64,000 nucleotides of DNA, taken from assembly GCF_900520355.1 (NCBI RefSeq), contig NZ_LS999521.1:1798001-1862000 (forward strand), written 5' to 3'. This stretch comes from Acinetobacter calcoaceticus. Lineage in GTDB: Bacteria; Pseudomonadota; Gammaproteobacteria; Pseudomonadales; Moraxellaceae. The stretch's first letter is position 1, and the number at the start of each line of letters is the position of its first letter. Below, piece after piece: positions 17,492 to 26,746 of the stretch. Below the pieces are notes generated by a model, which was given only the letters and a program-made list of their open reading frames with translations, was not told the DNA's origin and made no database searches. The position numbers and the translations under genes were made by a program.

Positions 17492-18979
17492 ATGAGTGAA
17501 GTTCAAATTCTAGCAAGCGTACAGCAATTTATGGCACGTCAACATGGACACTTTATTGATGGAAAATTAGTTGCTGCTGAGTATTTAGATAAAGTAGATA
17601 TAGTGAATCCATCGACTGAACAGGTTGTTGCTCAAATTAGTATTGGTAGTCAACAAGACGTTGAAAGCGCCGTGAAAAGTGCTGAACATGCTTTTCAAAA
17701 TGCTTGGGCGGAAACTACGCCGTATGAACGTGGCGTTAAACTTAATAAACTGGCTGATTTAATTGAGCAATATGGTGAAGAACTTGCACAGCTTGAGTCG
17801 TTATCTACCGGAAAACTCATCAATATTTCTCGCCATCTTGAAGTCGCACAATCTGTTATTTTCTTAAGATATTTTGCTGGTTGGGCAACCAAAATTAATG
17901 GTCAAACCATGCAACCCTCTATTCCTTCCATGCAAGGTGAAAAATATACAGCCTTTACTTTAAGGCAACCGATTGGTGTAGTCGCAGGTATTGTACCTTG
18001 GAATTTTTCACTCATGATCGGTGTTTGGAAAATTGGCTCAGCTTTAACAACTGGCTGTACCATTGTGCTTAAGCCAAGTGAGTTTGCGAGCTTATCCTTA
18101 TTACGTTTAGCCGAACTTGCCATTGAGGCAGGTATTCCAGCTGGTGTGATTAATGTGGTTACGGGTAAAGGCGATACAGGACAATATTTAATTGAATCGC
18201 CGCTCGTTAAGAAAGTCTCGTTTACAGGTTCAGTACCAACAGGCATTGCGATTGGCAAGCTCGCAATGAGCAGTGATTTAACTCGGGTAAGTCTGGAGCT
18301 GGGCGGTAAAAATGCCATAGCTGTTTTGGCTGATGCCAATATTGATGAGATTTTACCAACTTTGTTGCAAGCAACTTTTGTGCATCAAGGTCAAGTTTGC
18401 GCATCTCCAGAGCGGTTTTTTGTACACCACACAAAATATGATGAACTAGTCGAAAAGCTATCCAAAGCACTCTCTGGGTTCAAAATTGGGTCCGCGATGG
18501 ATGAGGACAGTATGTTTGGTCCACTCTCTAATCAGCCACATTTTCATAAAGTGAAGCACTATTTAGATTTGGCTAAAGCCAATAACCAGATTATTGCAGG
18601 GGGGGAGGCTTTAGATCAGACAGGATATTTTGTGCAGCCGACTTTAATTTCCTTTAAAAATACGGATGATCCTTTATTTTCAGAAGAGACGTTTGGTCCA
18701 GTGGTCGGAGTAATGCCGTTTGAAACTGATGAAGAGCTTATTCAGCTTATGAATCAATCACGCTTTGGTTTAACTGCAAGTATCTGGACAAATGATCTGT
18801 CCAAAGCTTTGCGTTTAATTCCTAAAATTGAAGCAGGGACTTTATGGGTCAATATGCATACTTTCTTGGATCCATCGGTTCCATTTGGCGGCGTTAAAGC
18901 TTCAGGGATAGGCAGAGAGTTTTCAGATGCATTTATTGAAGATTACACTGAATTAAAATCGGTCATGATTCGGTATTAA
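17492..18979 (+). CDS. feaB: Aldehyde dehydrogenase, phenylacetaldehyde-type (FeaB)
   Basis: A 495-residue NAD-dependent aldehyde dehydrogenase. The catalytic pair is Glu269 (SLELGGKN) and Cys303 (GQVCASPERF). The cofactor motifs PWNFSLMI (169-176) and FTGSVPTG (244-251) are intact. The ATG at 17492 has GAGAG 8 bases upstream; an in-frame TTG at 17477 is less likely. Placed after the amine oxidase and a porin, it should oxidise the arylacetaldehyde product to the arylacetate. Indole-acetaldehyde to indole-acetate is a plausible extra reaction, given the iac genes next door. Confidence 0.87.
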   Translation: MSEVQILASVQQFMARQHGHFIDGKLVAAEYLDKVDIVNPSTEQVVAQISIGSQQDVESAVKSAEHAFQNAWAETTPYERGVKLNKLADLIEQYGEELAQLESLSTGKLINISRHLEVAQSVIFLRYFAGWATKINGQTMQPSIPSMQGEKYTAFTLRQPIGVVAGIVPWNFSLMIGVWKIGSALTTGCTIVLKPSEFASLSLLRLAELAIEAGIPAGVINVVTGKGDTGQYLIESPLVKKVSFTGSVPTGIAIGKLAMSSDLTRVSLELGGKNAIAVLADANIDEILPTLLQATFVHQGQVCASPERFFVHHTKYDELVEKLSKALSGFKIGSAMDEDSMFGPLSNQPHFHKVKHYLDLAKANNQIIAGGEALDQTGYFVQPTLISFKNTDDPLFSEETFGPVVGVMPFETDEELIQLMNQSRFGLTASIWTNDLSKALRLIPKIEAGTLWVNMHTFLDPSVPFGGVKASGIGREFSDAFIEDYTELKSVMIRY

Positions 18980-18987
18980 GCCAATAA

Positions 18988-19020
18988 AGAGGTTTGTCAT
19001 TTTATAAATAACAAACCTCT
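18988..19020. terminator. Terminator between convergent feaB and acylase genes
   Basis: AGAGGTTTGT (18988-18997) and ACAAACCTCT (19011-19020) form a perfect 10-bp stem with an AT-rich loop. It lies between two convergent genes. The T runs are modest on both sides. Confidence 0.65.
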
Positions 19021-19048
19021 GTCTTTAAAATAAAAATTGGACTAAAAG

Positions 19049-21544
19049 TTAATAGTTTAAAGTGATGCTTTGTTGAGTTGATTGGTCGATTTGCTTTTGG
19101 CTAACGGCATCATCTTTGCATTTGTAACTTTCAAATAAAGGGAGTTGGTCAGCAAAGTGGGCATCAGGTTTTCCATTTTGATTAATAAAGCCACTTTGTC
19201 CAGGAGCTAAAATTGAACACATCGTGACTTGATTTGGATTTAAAACCACTCTGAAGGTTGCACTTCCCGTATTTCCATAAGTGCTGAGCTGTTGTTCATA
19301 CGATGGATCAGCCCATGGAATACCTACCGAATTTTTGCTAGAAAAGCCCATGGTTGCGACCGGAATTTTCCAGTCATTCGGGTCAGTAGAGTGATATTGA
19401 TTTGAAAGTTCAGTCAGCGCGTTTTCTAAAGCTTTTAACACAACCTCATCTGCTGTTTGTCCTTTTAAGAAATCAACGTTCTGAGGAACGCTTGCCTGTT
19501 TTCCTTGCAGTGCATTCCAGACTAATTTCGATGCACTCGCTGGTTGTGCACTCCGTGGATCATTATTTACTGGATAAAGCGTATCGGTATAACGCTTATA
19601 AATATTCTCTGAAAGATTAGGTTTGAGTACCAGTTCAATCATTTGATTGAGCCATACACGTGTAATTGCTGGTGCTGCACCTTGATAGTATTTTGCTTCG
19701 CTGTCTGGACGTAATTTAAGGTCCCAATTGGCAAGTAAAGGAGCTATTTTTTTTGCTAATGGCGATGCTTTAGGACTTTGTGCAGCTTTAATCATATAAG
19801 GCACAAAATAGCGTGCATTTAAATCAGACCATGCTGCCATTTTATTAATTTCCCAAATTTCTTGCTGACTCAGTTTAGGTTTACTTTCTAGAGGTTCAAG
19901 CAGTTCATTGACCCGATCGACATAAGAAAAGTTTGATGAATCTGAGCGTAAGCCAGCATATGCTTTGTTATTCCAGCTTGTGACATAACCTTTTTGCGGA
20001 TTGTATTCTTTAGGGTTGTGTGAGAAGTCATAAAAACCTTGCCACTCCATTGAACCATCGCCTTTAGCTGGAAGCTGAATATGCTGGTTTTCAGGGCGAA
20101 TAGGTAAGCGGCCTAAAGCAGCAACACCAATATTATTTTTAGTATCGGCATAGAACCAAGTGATAGATGCAGCGACACGTTTGGCTTGAGCAAGAAACTC
20201 ATCCCAGTTAGAGGCCTTCGCGGCATTCGCCCATCCTAATAAGCTTTCAATTTCTACGCCTTCCCAGCTACGTTTTTGTGCGTACGCCGTATGGGTATTT
20301 TCATCCCATGTACTTACAAAACCTTGTTTACTCTTATAAACATCTAAAACATGGTCAGCTTGATTCTTAACTTTAATTTTTACTTGTTTGTGCTCAAATG
20401 GAATATAACTCCCTTTATATAAATATTCTTTTGAATTGCTTGGATTTAAAGTGAGTTGATAAACATCGTTAGTATCGAGCGAACCTACGGTAGAGCCCCA
20501 TGCTATTTTTCCATTGGTTCCAAATAAAATCGCAGGTAATCCAACTGGAGTAATAGCAGTCAAATTATAGCCAGCGCCATGTAAACCAATGCTATAGGTG
20601 ATTGCTGGTGTATACCAGCCTTGTTGGGGGCCATTATATAAAACTGCTTGGCCTTCAACGGTTTTATCGCCTTTTAAAACCCAAGCATTACTTGCAGTCG
20701 GTACGCCATCTACCACACTTTTACCTAAAGCAATGCGAGCTTGGGCTAAATAGTTTTTTGCTGCTTTATTCGAGATGGGGCTAATGTCTTTAACAATTTG
20801 CTGTTGGCGCGCTGTTAGCTGTGGTTTTTGTGCAGATTGAATAATGGTCGGAGCGCTTGGGTCATCTAGCCAGCGTAATTGTTGATAGACTTTAAGGCCT
20901 TCTTCTTGGCCCTTTTCTTTTTGTAGTTGTGTGAGTAAATCTAAATTTGAGACTTCAGAACTTGCCGAAAAGAAGCGATTTAAAATTAAGCCCACCCAAA
21001 CCATAGCAATATCTTCTGTTTGCCACGTTGAGGGTTTAAAACCATGATCTGTGAACTCTTTAGGCATAAGATTTGGATCTGCTAAAACCTCTTTTAACCG
21101 TTTATTAAAACCAGCGGCATAACCTTCAAAAATTGCTCGATCTTCAGGTGAGAGCGCGGCAAGTTGCTGTTTAATGTTTTCTGGGTCAAAGCGGTTATGT
21201 GTAGCAATATCAAATTGAAGATAGTCGGGGCCGAGTACCTCAGCAACAGTGCCTAGTCCTGTACGTTTTGACATTTCCATCTGGAATAATCGATCGGTCG
21301 CTACCGAATAGCCATAACCGTAGAAAAGTCCGTAGGTATCATTTGCATATACATGGGGCGTACCAAAGTTATCACGCTTAATCGTGATCTGCTTTTGTGT
21401 AGGCGTTGGGTCTAAATTTGACGAAGAATTACAACCAGCTAAAAACGCACCTAAAAGTAATGTTCCATATTTAATTAAAGGGCGTGTAGGGTGAGGCCGA
21501 GAGTTCAGCATAAGTATGTTCAATTTAGATATCCTTACTTTCAT
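19049..21544 (-). CDS. Penicillin acylase family lipoprotein
   Basis: An 831-residue Ntn-hydrolase proenzyme. A lipoprotein signal (LLLGAFLAGC) puts lipidated Cys38 at the mature N-terminus. The segment TIKRDNFGTPHVYA opens the alpha chain. Ser285 in ASNAWVLKG is the expected nucleophile that becomes the beta-chain N-terminus after self-cleavage. The family cleaves amides of penicillin G, cephalosporins, acyl-homoserine lactones or other N-acyl compounds. An in-frame ATG at 21511 would give a more typical signal peptide. It stands alone between the amine oxidase and catechol operons, so a link to aryl-acetyl amides is possible but unproven. Confidence 0.82.
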   Translation of the reverse strand: MKVRISKLNILMLNSRPHPTRPLIKYGTLLLGAFLAGCNSSSNLDPTPTQKQITIKRDNFGTPHVYANDTYGLFYGYGYSVATDRLFQMEMSKRTGLGTVAEVLGPDYLQFDIATHNRFDPENIKQQLAALSPEDRAIFEGYAAGFNKRLKEVLADPNLMPKEFTDHGFKPSTWQTEDIAMVWVGLILNRFFSASSEVSNLDLLTQLQKEKGQEEGLKVYQQLRWLDDPSAPTIIQSAQKPQLTARQQQIVKDISPISNKAAKNYLAQARIALGKSVVDGVPTASNAWVLKGDKTVEGQAVLYNGPQQGWYTPAITYSIGLHGAGYNLTAITPVGLPAILFGTNGKIAWGSTVGSLDTNDVYQLTLNPSNSKEYLYKGSYIPFEHKQVKIKVKNQADHVLDVYKSKQGFVSTWDENTHTAYAQKRSWEGVEIESLLGWANAAKASNWDEFLAQAKRVAASITWFYADTKNNIGVAALGRLPIRPENQHIQLPAKGDGSMEWQGFYDFSHNPKEYNPQKGYVTSWNNKAYAGLRSDSSNFSYVDRVNELLEPLESKPKLSQQEIWEINKMAAWSDLNARYFVPYMIKAAQSPKASPLAKKIAPLLANWDLKLRPDSEAKYYQGAAPAITRVWLNQMIELVLKPNLSENIYKRYTDTLYPVNNDPRSAQPASASKLVWNALQGKQASVPQNVDFLKGQTADEVVLKALENALTELSNQYHSTDPNDWKIPVATMGFSSKNSVGIPWADPSYEQQLSTYGNTGSATFRVVLNPNQVTMCSILAPGQSGFINQNGKPDAHFADQLPLFESYKCKDDAVSQKQIDQSTQQSITLNY

Positions 21545-21660
21545 TGTGATGTAGAAGTGAATGATTTAAGAATCAACTTAGATTCACGTCACTGATGAAC
21601 AAGCCCTGTTCATGAAATTAAAATACTGTTATTTATCCATGTAATTTTCCATCACATTTG

Positions 21661-21678
21661 AGGTATATATTTATACCT
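21661..21678. promoter_or_regulatory. Dyad upstream of the acylase gene
   Basis: A perfect dyad AGGTATA-TATT-TATACCT lies 117 bp upstream of the acylase start. It is a candidate operator. Its half-site resembles the AGGTAT dyad at 3904-3918, but the spacing and order differ. Confidence 0.35.
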
Positions 21679-21716
21679 TCTCGAACAAGTTATTTAAATT
21701 TCTATTTTGAGTTAAT

Positions 21717-21742
21717 AAAAAAGGCCATGATTGGCCTTTTTA
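21717..21742. terminator. cat operon terminator
   Basis: AAAAAGGCC and GGCCTTTTT flank a 6-base loop, with A and T runs on both sides. It lies just beyond the catD stop codon on the minus strand and should end the cat transcript. Confidence 0.85.
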
Positions 21743-21770
21743 GAAATGAATGAATTTTATAAAAACTAAA

Positions 21771-22550
21771 TTAGCTCACTAAAAAATCCTTTAAAATTTT
21801 ATTAAAAGCTTTCGGCTGTTCTACATTTGAAATATGAGAGGCGTTTATTTCTGCAAGCTTTGATTGGGGAATATGCTGCTGCATGAATTCACCATCTGCA
21901 ACAGTTGTTACTGGGTCTTGAGTTCCAGCAACCACTAATACAGGAACTTTAATGTCTTTTAATTGCTTACGGACATCCGCTTTAGCCAAAGCCTCGCAAC
22001 AATTGGCATAACCTATTGCGCTGCCAGCACTTAAGTCGTTACACAGGTTGTTGACAATTGAAGAGTGACTTTGGATAAAGGGATCTGTAAACCATCGCGA
22101 AGCTGCTGTAGCTGCGATTGGTTGTAAACCTTGCTCACGTACTAATTTTGCACGGTCAAGCCATGCTTGTTCTTGTCCAATTTTAGCGGCAGTATTTGCC
22201 ACAACCACGTGACTAAAACGGTCTGGATAGTGAATTGCAAGCCATTGACCCGTTAAACCACCCATAGAAATACCACAAAAAGCAGCTTTGCTAATATTCA
22301 GGTGGTCTAGTAATCGGACAACATCCTCACCTAATTGCGCGACAGTGTATGGGCCGTCAGGTGTAGATGATGAACCGTGACCACGTGTGTCATAGCAGAT
22401 CACAAAAAATTGATCTTTTAACTCATTAAACTGTTTTTTCCACATGCCATAGTTGGTGCCCAAAGAGTTGGAAAACACCAAAGCAGGGGAAGACGGTTCA
22501 CCAAAGGTCTGATAATTAATTTGTGCATCGGCAGATTGAAAAGATGGCAT
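21771..22550 (-). CDS. pcaD: 3-oxoadipate enol-lactonase (CatD/PcaD)
   Basis: A 259-residue alpha/beta hydrolase that opens 3-oxoadipate enol-lactone to 3-oxoadipate. The nucleophile elbow is CGISMGG, with Asp in GTQDPVTT and His in ASHISNVE near the C-terminus. I chose the ATG at 22550 because AAGGAGAAACAA precedes it; upstream in-frame sequence overlaps catF. It begins 10 bp after catF and is the last gene of the operon. In Acinetobacter the catechol-operon copy is called CatD to distinguish it from the pca-operon copy. Confidence 0.9.
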   Translation of the reverse strand: MPSFQSADAQINYQTFGEPSSPALVFSNSLGTNYGMWKKQFNELKDQFFVICYDTRGHGSSSTPDGPYTVAQLGEDVVRLLDHLNISKAAFCGISMGGLTGQWLAIHYPDRFSHVVVANTAAKIGQEQAWLDRAKLVREQGLQPIAATAASRWFTDPFIQSHSSIVNNLCNDLSAGSAIGYANCCEALAKADVRKQLKDIKVPVLVVAGTQDPVTTVADGEFMQQHIPQSKLAEINASHISNVEQPKAFNKILKDFLVS

Positions 22551-22560
22551 TTGTTTCTCC

Positions 22561-23775
22561 TTAATGTGCTTCAACACGTTCAATAATGAGTGCAATCCCT
22601 TGCCCCACACCAATACACATTGAACATAAGGCATAACGGCCACCTGTTTGCTCAAGCTGGTTTAAGGCTGTGGTCACTAGACGTGCACCTGAAGCACCAA
22701 GTGGATGACCCAAAGCAATTGCACCACCGTTTGGATTGATCTTGTCAGAATCATCGGGTAAACCTAAATCACGAGTCACTGCCAAAGCCTGTGCAGCAAA
22801 AGCTTCATTGAGCTCAATCACATCCATCTGATCTAAAGTCAGGTTGGCTTGTTTAAGAAGCTTTTTGATTGCAGGTGCTGGAGCAAATCCCATAATGCGA
22901 GGTTCTACACCCACCGCTGTTGAAGCAATGATCTTGGCACGTGGTTTTAGGTTGTAAGCTTGAACTGCTTCGTCTGAAGCAATCAGTAATGCTGCTGCAC
23001 CATCATTAATGCCCGAAGCATTACCCGCAGTGACTGTACCATCTGCTTTAACAACTGGCTTAAGCTTGCTTAAAGCTTCAAGTGTAGTTGATGCACGTGG
23101 ATGTTCATCGGTATCGATCACAACAGCATCCCCCTTACGCTGAGGGATTTCAACTGCCACGATTTCTTTAGAAAAAAAGCCTTTGGCTTGCGCGCTTGCG
23201 GTGCGTTGTTGGCTCACCAAGGCAAACTGGTCCTGATCTGCACGATTCACGTTAAACTGTTCAGCCACGTTTTCGGCAGTCTGGGGCATGGTGTCTACAC
23301 CATACAATTCTTTAAGTTTTGGGTTAATGAAACGCCAGCCCATGGTGGTGTCTTCAATCTTCTGGCTACGACCAAAAGCACTGTCTGACTTACCCATCAC
23401 ATAGGGTGCACGGCTCATGCTTTCTACACCACCAGCAATCACCAAGTTCGCTTCACCTGCCTTAATAGCACGGGCTGCCATAGCAATGGCATCGAGTGAA
23501 GAACCACACAAACGGTTAATGGTGGTTGCCGGCACCTGATACGGTAAACCTGCAAGTAAAGCTGACATACGGCCAACATTACGGTTGTCTTCACCGGCTT
23601 GGTTTGCGCATCCATAGATCACATCATCGACCTGTTCCCAATCTACATTCGGGTTACGCTGCATGAGAGCTTTAATCGGCACAGCGCCAAGGTCATCGGC
23701 ACGGACAGGTGCAAGACCACCGGCATAACGGCCGAATGGGGTACGGATAGCATCAATGATATAAGCGTTTTTCAT
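22561..23775 (-). CDS. pcaF: 3-oxoadipyl-CoA thiolase (CatF/PcaF)
   Basis: A 404-residue thiolase that splits 3-oxoadipyl-CoA into succinyl-CoA and acetyl-CoA. The acyl-accepting Cys is in [10 protein letters not shown] (about residue 90), the His in [16 protein letters not shown], and the second Cys in SMCIGVGQG near the end. The family-typical start [21 protein letters not shown] is present. It is separated from catJ upstream by a 400-bp gap that contains a structured repeat, unusual inside this operon. Confidence 0.93.
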   Translation of the reverse strand: MKNAYIIDAIRTPFGRYAGGLAPVRADDLGAVPIKALMQRNPNVDWEQVDDVIYGCANQAGEDNRNVGRMSALLAGLPYQVPATTINRLCGSSLDAIAMAARAIKAGEANLVIAGGVESMSRAPYVMGKSDSAFGRSQKIEDTTMGWRFINPKLKELYGVDTMPQTAENVAEQFNVNRADQDQFALVSQQRTASAQAKGFFSKEIVAVEIPQRKGDAVVIDTDEHPRASTTLEALSKLKPVVKADGTVTAGNASGINDGAAALLIASDEAVQAYNLKPRAKIIASTAVGVEPRIMGFAPAPAIKKLLKQANLTLDQMDVIELNEAFAAQALAVTRDLGLPDDSDKINPNGGAIALGHPLGASGARLVTTALNQLEQTGGRYALCSMCIGVGQGIALIIERVEAH

Positions 23776-23833
23776 TCTAACTTTTGTCCTTTACTTCAGG
23801 CCTTTGAGCCATTCTCCGTAGGTATTTCGCGTT

Positions 23834-24147
23834 GGCGACATGGATGTCGCCTCGTTACTCAGCACAACAGGGATGTTGTGTCTGAGTAACAAAGGTTTTT
23901 GGTTACTTTTTTAAAAAAGTGATACGAATTAGCTGGTGGCATCTGGCTTAAACAGATAAGACTCCGTTGTGATGATTTATAAATTTTCATATCAACGAAT
24001 AACATCACGGTTGTAATTTACTGTGATATCCCTAGGTCTGTTGCATAAGCGATACCTTACTTTTGAAAGGTCAAAAGTAACAAAAACCTTTGTTGAACAG
24101 AGGAGGCTTCCTTGCCTCCCTGTCCAACGGGCGACATCCATGTCGCC
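23834..24147. repeat. 314-bp composite inverted repeat inside the cat operon
   Basis: Both ends are 18-bp self-complementary units: GGCGACATGGATGTCGCC at 23834-23851 and GGCGACATCCATGTCGCC at 24130-24147. Next inside each end is an arm hairpin (23854-23890, pairing GTTACTCAG with CTGAGTAAC; 24093-24126, pairing GGAGGC with GCCTCC). A long inverted repeat then follows (23888-23910 with 24073-24094, differing by one inserted G). The centre holds another stem (24059-24078). No coding sequence fits. It has the symmetry of a MITE or REP-type element and fills the catJ-catF gap. Confidence 0.75.
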
Positions 24148-24175
24148 TGTCACGATAGATAGTGCTGTTTAAACT

Positions 24176-24829
24176 TTACCCTTGTGTCGCATCAATCAAA
24201 GTTGCACCTGTTAAAGCCTGTAACTCTTCAAAGCTGAGGCCTTCCACTTTCTCAATCACCTTTAAACCTTCACTAGTCACATCAATCACACAAAGGTCGG
24301 TGTAAATACGGTCAACACAGCGTTTACCCGTTACTGGATAAGTTAGCTCAGCCACAATCTTCGGTTCACCTTGCTTGGTTACATGATCTGTGGTGATAAA
24401 TACTTTCTTGGCACCTACTGCCAAATCCATCGCACCACCAACAGCAGGAATCGCATCCGGTGCACCCGTGTGCCAGTTCGCCAAGTCACCATTCGCTGCA
24501 ACCTGAAATGCACCCAGCACTGCAATATCAAGGTGACCACCACGCATCATGGCAAATGAGTCACCGTGATGAAAAAAGCTACCACCTTCTAGCATGGTCA
24601 CAAACTCTTTACCCGCATTAATCAGTTCGGGGTCTTCTTCACCCGCCACTGGTGGTGGGCCAAAAGCCAATAAACCATTTTCAGAATGAAGGAAAATATC
24701 TTTGTCATTAGGTAAATAGCTTGCGATCTTGGTTGGCAAACCAATGCCTAGGTTTACATAGGCCCCATCGGGAATGTCTTGTGCCACACGTTTTGCAATC
24801 TGGTCACGGCTGAGTTTCTGGTAGCTCAT
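24176..24829 (-). CDS. catJ: 3-oxoadipate CoA-transferase subunit B (CatJ/PcaJ)
   Basis: A 217-residue family I CoA-transferase beta subunit. The catalytic Glu lies in LHSENGLLAFGP, the SENG signature near residue 50. GAYVNLGIGLPTKIASY near the start is also typical. With subunit A it moves CoA from succinyl-CoA to 3-oxoadipate. It starts 18 bp after catI. The AAGGAGAAATAAC before the ATG is strong. Confidence 0.92.
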   Translation of the reverse strand: MSYQKLSRDQIAKRVAQDIPDGAYVNLGIGLPTKIASYLPNDKDIFLHSENGLLAFGPPPVAGEEDPELINAGKEFVTMLEGGSFFHHGDSFAMMRGGHLDIAVLGAFQVAANGDLANWHTGAPDAIPAVGGAMDLAVGAKKVFITTDHVTKQGEPKIVAELTYPVTGKRCVDRIYTDLCVIDVTSEGLKVIEKVEGLSFEELQALTGATLIDATQG

Positions 24830-24847
24830 GTTATTTCTCCTTATTGC

Positions 24848-25519
24848 TTACTGTGCTTGCGCGACTTGAACAACATGCTGTACAAAGATGCCTGGGGTAA
24901 TGATGTGCTCTGGATCTAATCCACCTAACTCTACTACCTCAGAGACTTGAACAATGGTGACATCAGCAGCCATAGCCATAATCGGGCCAAAGTTACGCGC
25001 AGATTTACGGTAAACCAGATTACCCCAACGGTCGCCCTTGTAAGCTTTAATCAAGGCAAAATCAGCTTTGATCGGATATTCAAGTACGTAGTCTTTACCA
25101 TCAATCTCGCGTGTTTCTTTGCCTTCAGCCAAAAGTGTTCCAAAGCCTGTTGGGGTAAACACGGCACCTAATCCCATACCCGCTGCCTGAATACGACACG
25201 CCAGATTACCTTGTGGTACGACTTCAAGCTCTACTTTTCTGGCACGGTACAGCTCATCAAACACATAAGAGTCTGACTGACGAGGAAAAGAACAGATGAC
25301 TTTTTTAACTGAACCGGCTTTCAGCAGTTTAGCCAGACCATAATCGCCATTACCGGCATTGTTGCTGACAATGGTCAGGTCCTTAATACCCAGTTCAATT
25401 AGTCCATCAATGAGTTCAGCGGGTTGTCCTGCGGTACCAAAACCACCAATCAGGATGGTGGCACCATCTTTAATTTGCGACAGAACCTCGGTAAGTGAGG
25501 ACTTACTTTTGTCAATCAT
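24848..25519 (-). CDS. catI: 3-oxoadipate CoA-transferase subunit A (CatI/PcaI)
   Basis: A 223-residue CoA-transferase alpha subunit. It has the glycine-rich GATILIGGFGTAGQP near residue 20, the VSNNAGNGDYGLAKLL segment and the C-terminal ITPGIFVQHVV. It pairs with CatJ. A 145-bp gap with two hairpins separates it from catA upstream. No good Shine-Dalgarno consensus is visible just before the ATG; the upstream bases read AAGGTTTTTCAC. Confidence 0.92.
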   Translation of the reverse strand: MIDKSKSSLTEVLSQIKDGATILIGGFGTAGQPAELIDGLIELGIKDLTIVSNNAGNGDYGLAKLLKAGSVKKVICSFPRQSDSYVFDELYRARKVELEVVPQGNLACRIQAAGMGLGAVFTPTGFGTLLAEGKETREIDGKDYVLEYPIKADFALIKAYKGDRWGNLVYRKSARNFGPIMAMAADVTIVQVSEVVELGGLDPEHIITPGIFVQHVVQVAQAQ

Positions 25520-25556
25520 GTGAAAAACCTTAAAACGTGGGGTAAGGGTGTAGATT

Positions 25557-25609
25557 ATTTATGACTACCGCTAAAAATTTATTCGAAATTCTTAGGGGTG
25601 GTCATAAAT
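25557..25609. other. Intercistronic inverted repeat between catA and catI
   Basis: ATTTATGACTACC (25557-25569) pairs with GGTGGTCATAAAT (25597-25609) across 27 bases, with one G-T type mismatch. There is no T run. It may serve as an mRNA processing or stability structure in the cat transcript. Confidence 0.45.
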
Positions 25610-25626
25610 AAAGCTTCCAAAAGATA

Positions 25627-25648
25627 GATTAAAAGCGAACTTTTAATC
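25627..25648. other. Intercistronic hairpin downstream of catA
   Basis: GATTAAAAG (25627-25635) and CTTTTAATC (25640-25648) form a perfect 9-bp stem with a 4-base loop. It lies 16 bases beyond the catA stop on the minus strand, without a strong T run, so partial termination or 3'-end protection is more likely than a full stop. Confidence 0.5.
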
Positions 25649-25664
25649 CATCTGACTTAGATTA

Positions 25665-26585
25665 TTAAGCACTAGCGCGACGGCGTTCAACTTCAGTAGA
25701 AGGTGCAGCAGCGGCATCTTTCACAAGTTCGATGTTGAATGTGATGTGTTTGAAAGCGTGATCTAAACCACGACGTTGAATTTCAACTGGGTCAGTTACA
25801 TCAACTGCTGTTGCAACTAAGCCATCACGGGTTGCAAAAGCAAAGTCGTCCCATAAATACTCATCACCCTCAATGTTGAATTGAGTTGTAAGCTTGCGGA
25901 AACCCGGTGCAGAAACGAAGTAATGAACGTGAGATGGACGGTTACCATGACGACCTAACTTGTTAAGAAGCGCTTGGGTGGTTCCTTCTGGAGGGCAACC
26001 ATAACCAACAGGCATAGTCGTTAGAGCAACATATTTACCATCAGCATCAGTCAAAATACTACGACGTAAGTTAAAGTCAGATTGAGACTTGTCAAAGAAT
26101 GAGTAATTACCCAAGCTGTTGGCATGCCATATTTCAACTTTTGCATTTTCAATGATTTTGCCATCGGTATCTGTCACAGTACCTTCAATAATTAAGGTAT
26201 CAATTTTGCCTGTTTCAGTACCATCATCCATACGTGCAAAACCAACAGTTTCAGGCGCACCAGCTACATAAAGTGGGCCTTCGATGGTACGAGGTGTACC
26301 ACCAGCAACGCCTGCTTTGGCATCGGCTTCATCAGCACGTAAATCAAGGTAATGCTCAAGACCTAGACCCGCTGCCAACAGTCCAAGTTCATTGGCTTGG
26401 CCTGCATCTGTGAAATATTCCAAACCTTTCCACACTTCTGACGGTTGGATATCTAAATCTTCGATGGCTTGAAATAAATCCCCGAGAAGGCGCACTACAA
26501 TTTGCTGAACACGTGCATCGACTTGGCCTTTAGCTGTGTCGATATTCATTTGTTTTACAAGCGCATCAATTTGTTGACGGTTCAT
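25665..26585 (-). CDS. catA: Catechol 1,2-dioxygenase CatA
   Basis: A 306-residue intradiol dioxygenase that cleaves catechol to cis,cis-muconate with non-heme Fe(III). The N-terminal helical dimer domain (MNRQQIDALVKQMNIDTAKG onward) is present. The iron-site region includes the Tyr in NSLGNYSFF, the Tyr in MPVGYGCPPEG and the His pair in RPSHVHYFVSAPG. I chose the ATG at 26585, which has AAGGAGTTTTAGT before it, over an upstream extension of 47 residues. It lies inside the catBC-IJFD operon here, whereas in A. baylyi catA is separate. Confidence 0.93.
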   Translation of the reverse strand: MNRQQIDALVKQMNIDTAKGQVDARVQQIVVRLLGDLFQAIEDLDIQPSEVWKGLEYFTDAGQANELGLLAAGLGLEHYLDLRADEADAKAGVAGGTPRTIEGPLYVAGAPETVGFARMDDGTETGKIDTLIIEGTVTDTDGKIIENAKVEIWHANSLGNYSFFDKSQSDFNLRRSILTDADGKYVALTTMPVGYGCPPEGTTQALLNKLGRHGNRPSHVHYFVSAPGFRKLTTQFNIEGDEYLWDDFAFATRDGLVATAVDVTDPVEIQRRGLDHAFKHITFNIELVKDAAAAPSTEVERRRASA

Positions 26586-26746
26586 ACTAAAACTCCTTAA
26601 GTATGCAATACGGTTTTGGGTGGCAGTGTTGCGGGCAATTTGTTTTGCTAGCGAATAATGACTGCCACATTCCTTGTTACCTTCTGAATCAATATATTTA
26701 GTTTTTAAATGGACTTCAGAAATCACATTTAAAAATTCTTTTTGAT

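Noticed and set aside
17902..18339. 145-residue reverse-strand frame inside the aldehyde dehydrogenase gene
   Set aside because: Shadow of the conserved dehydrogenase sequence.
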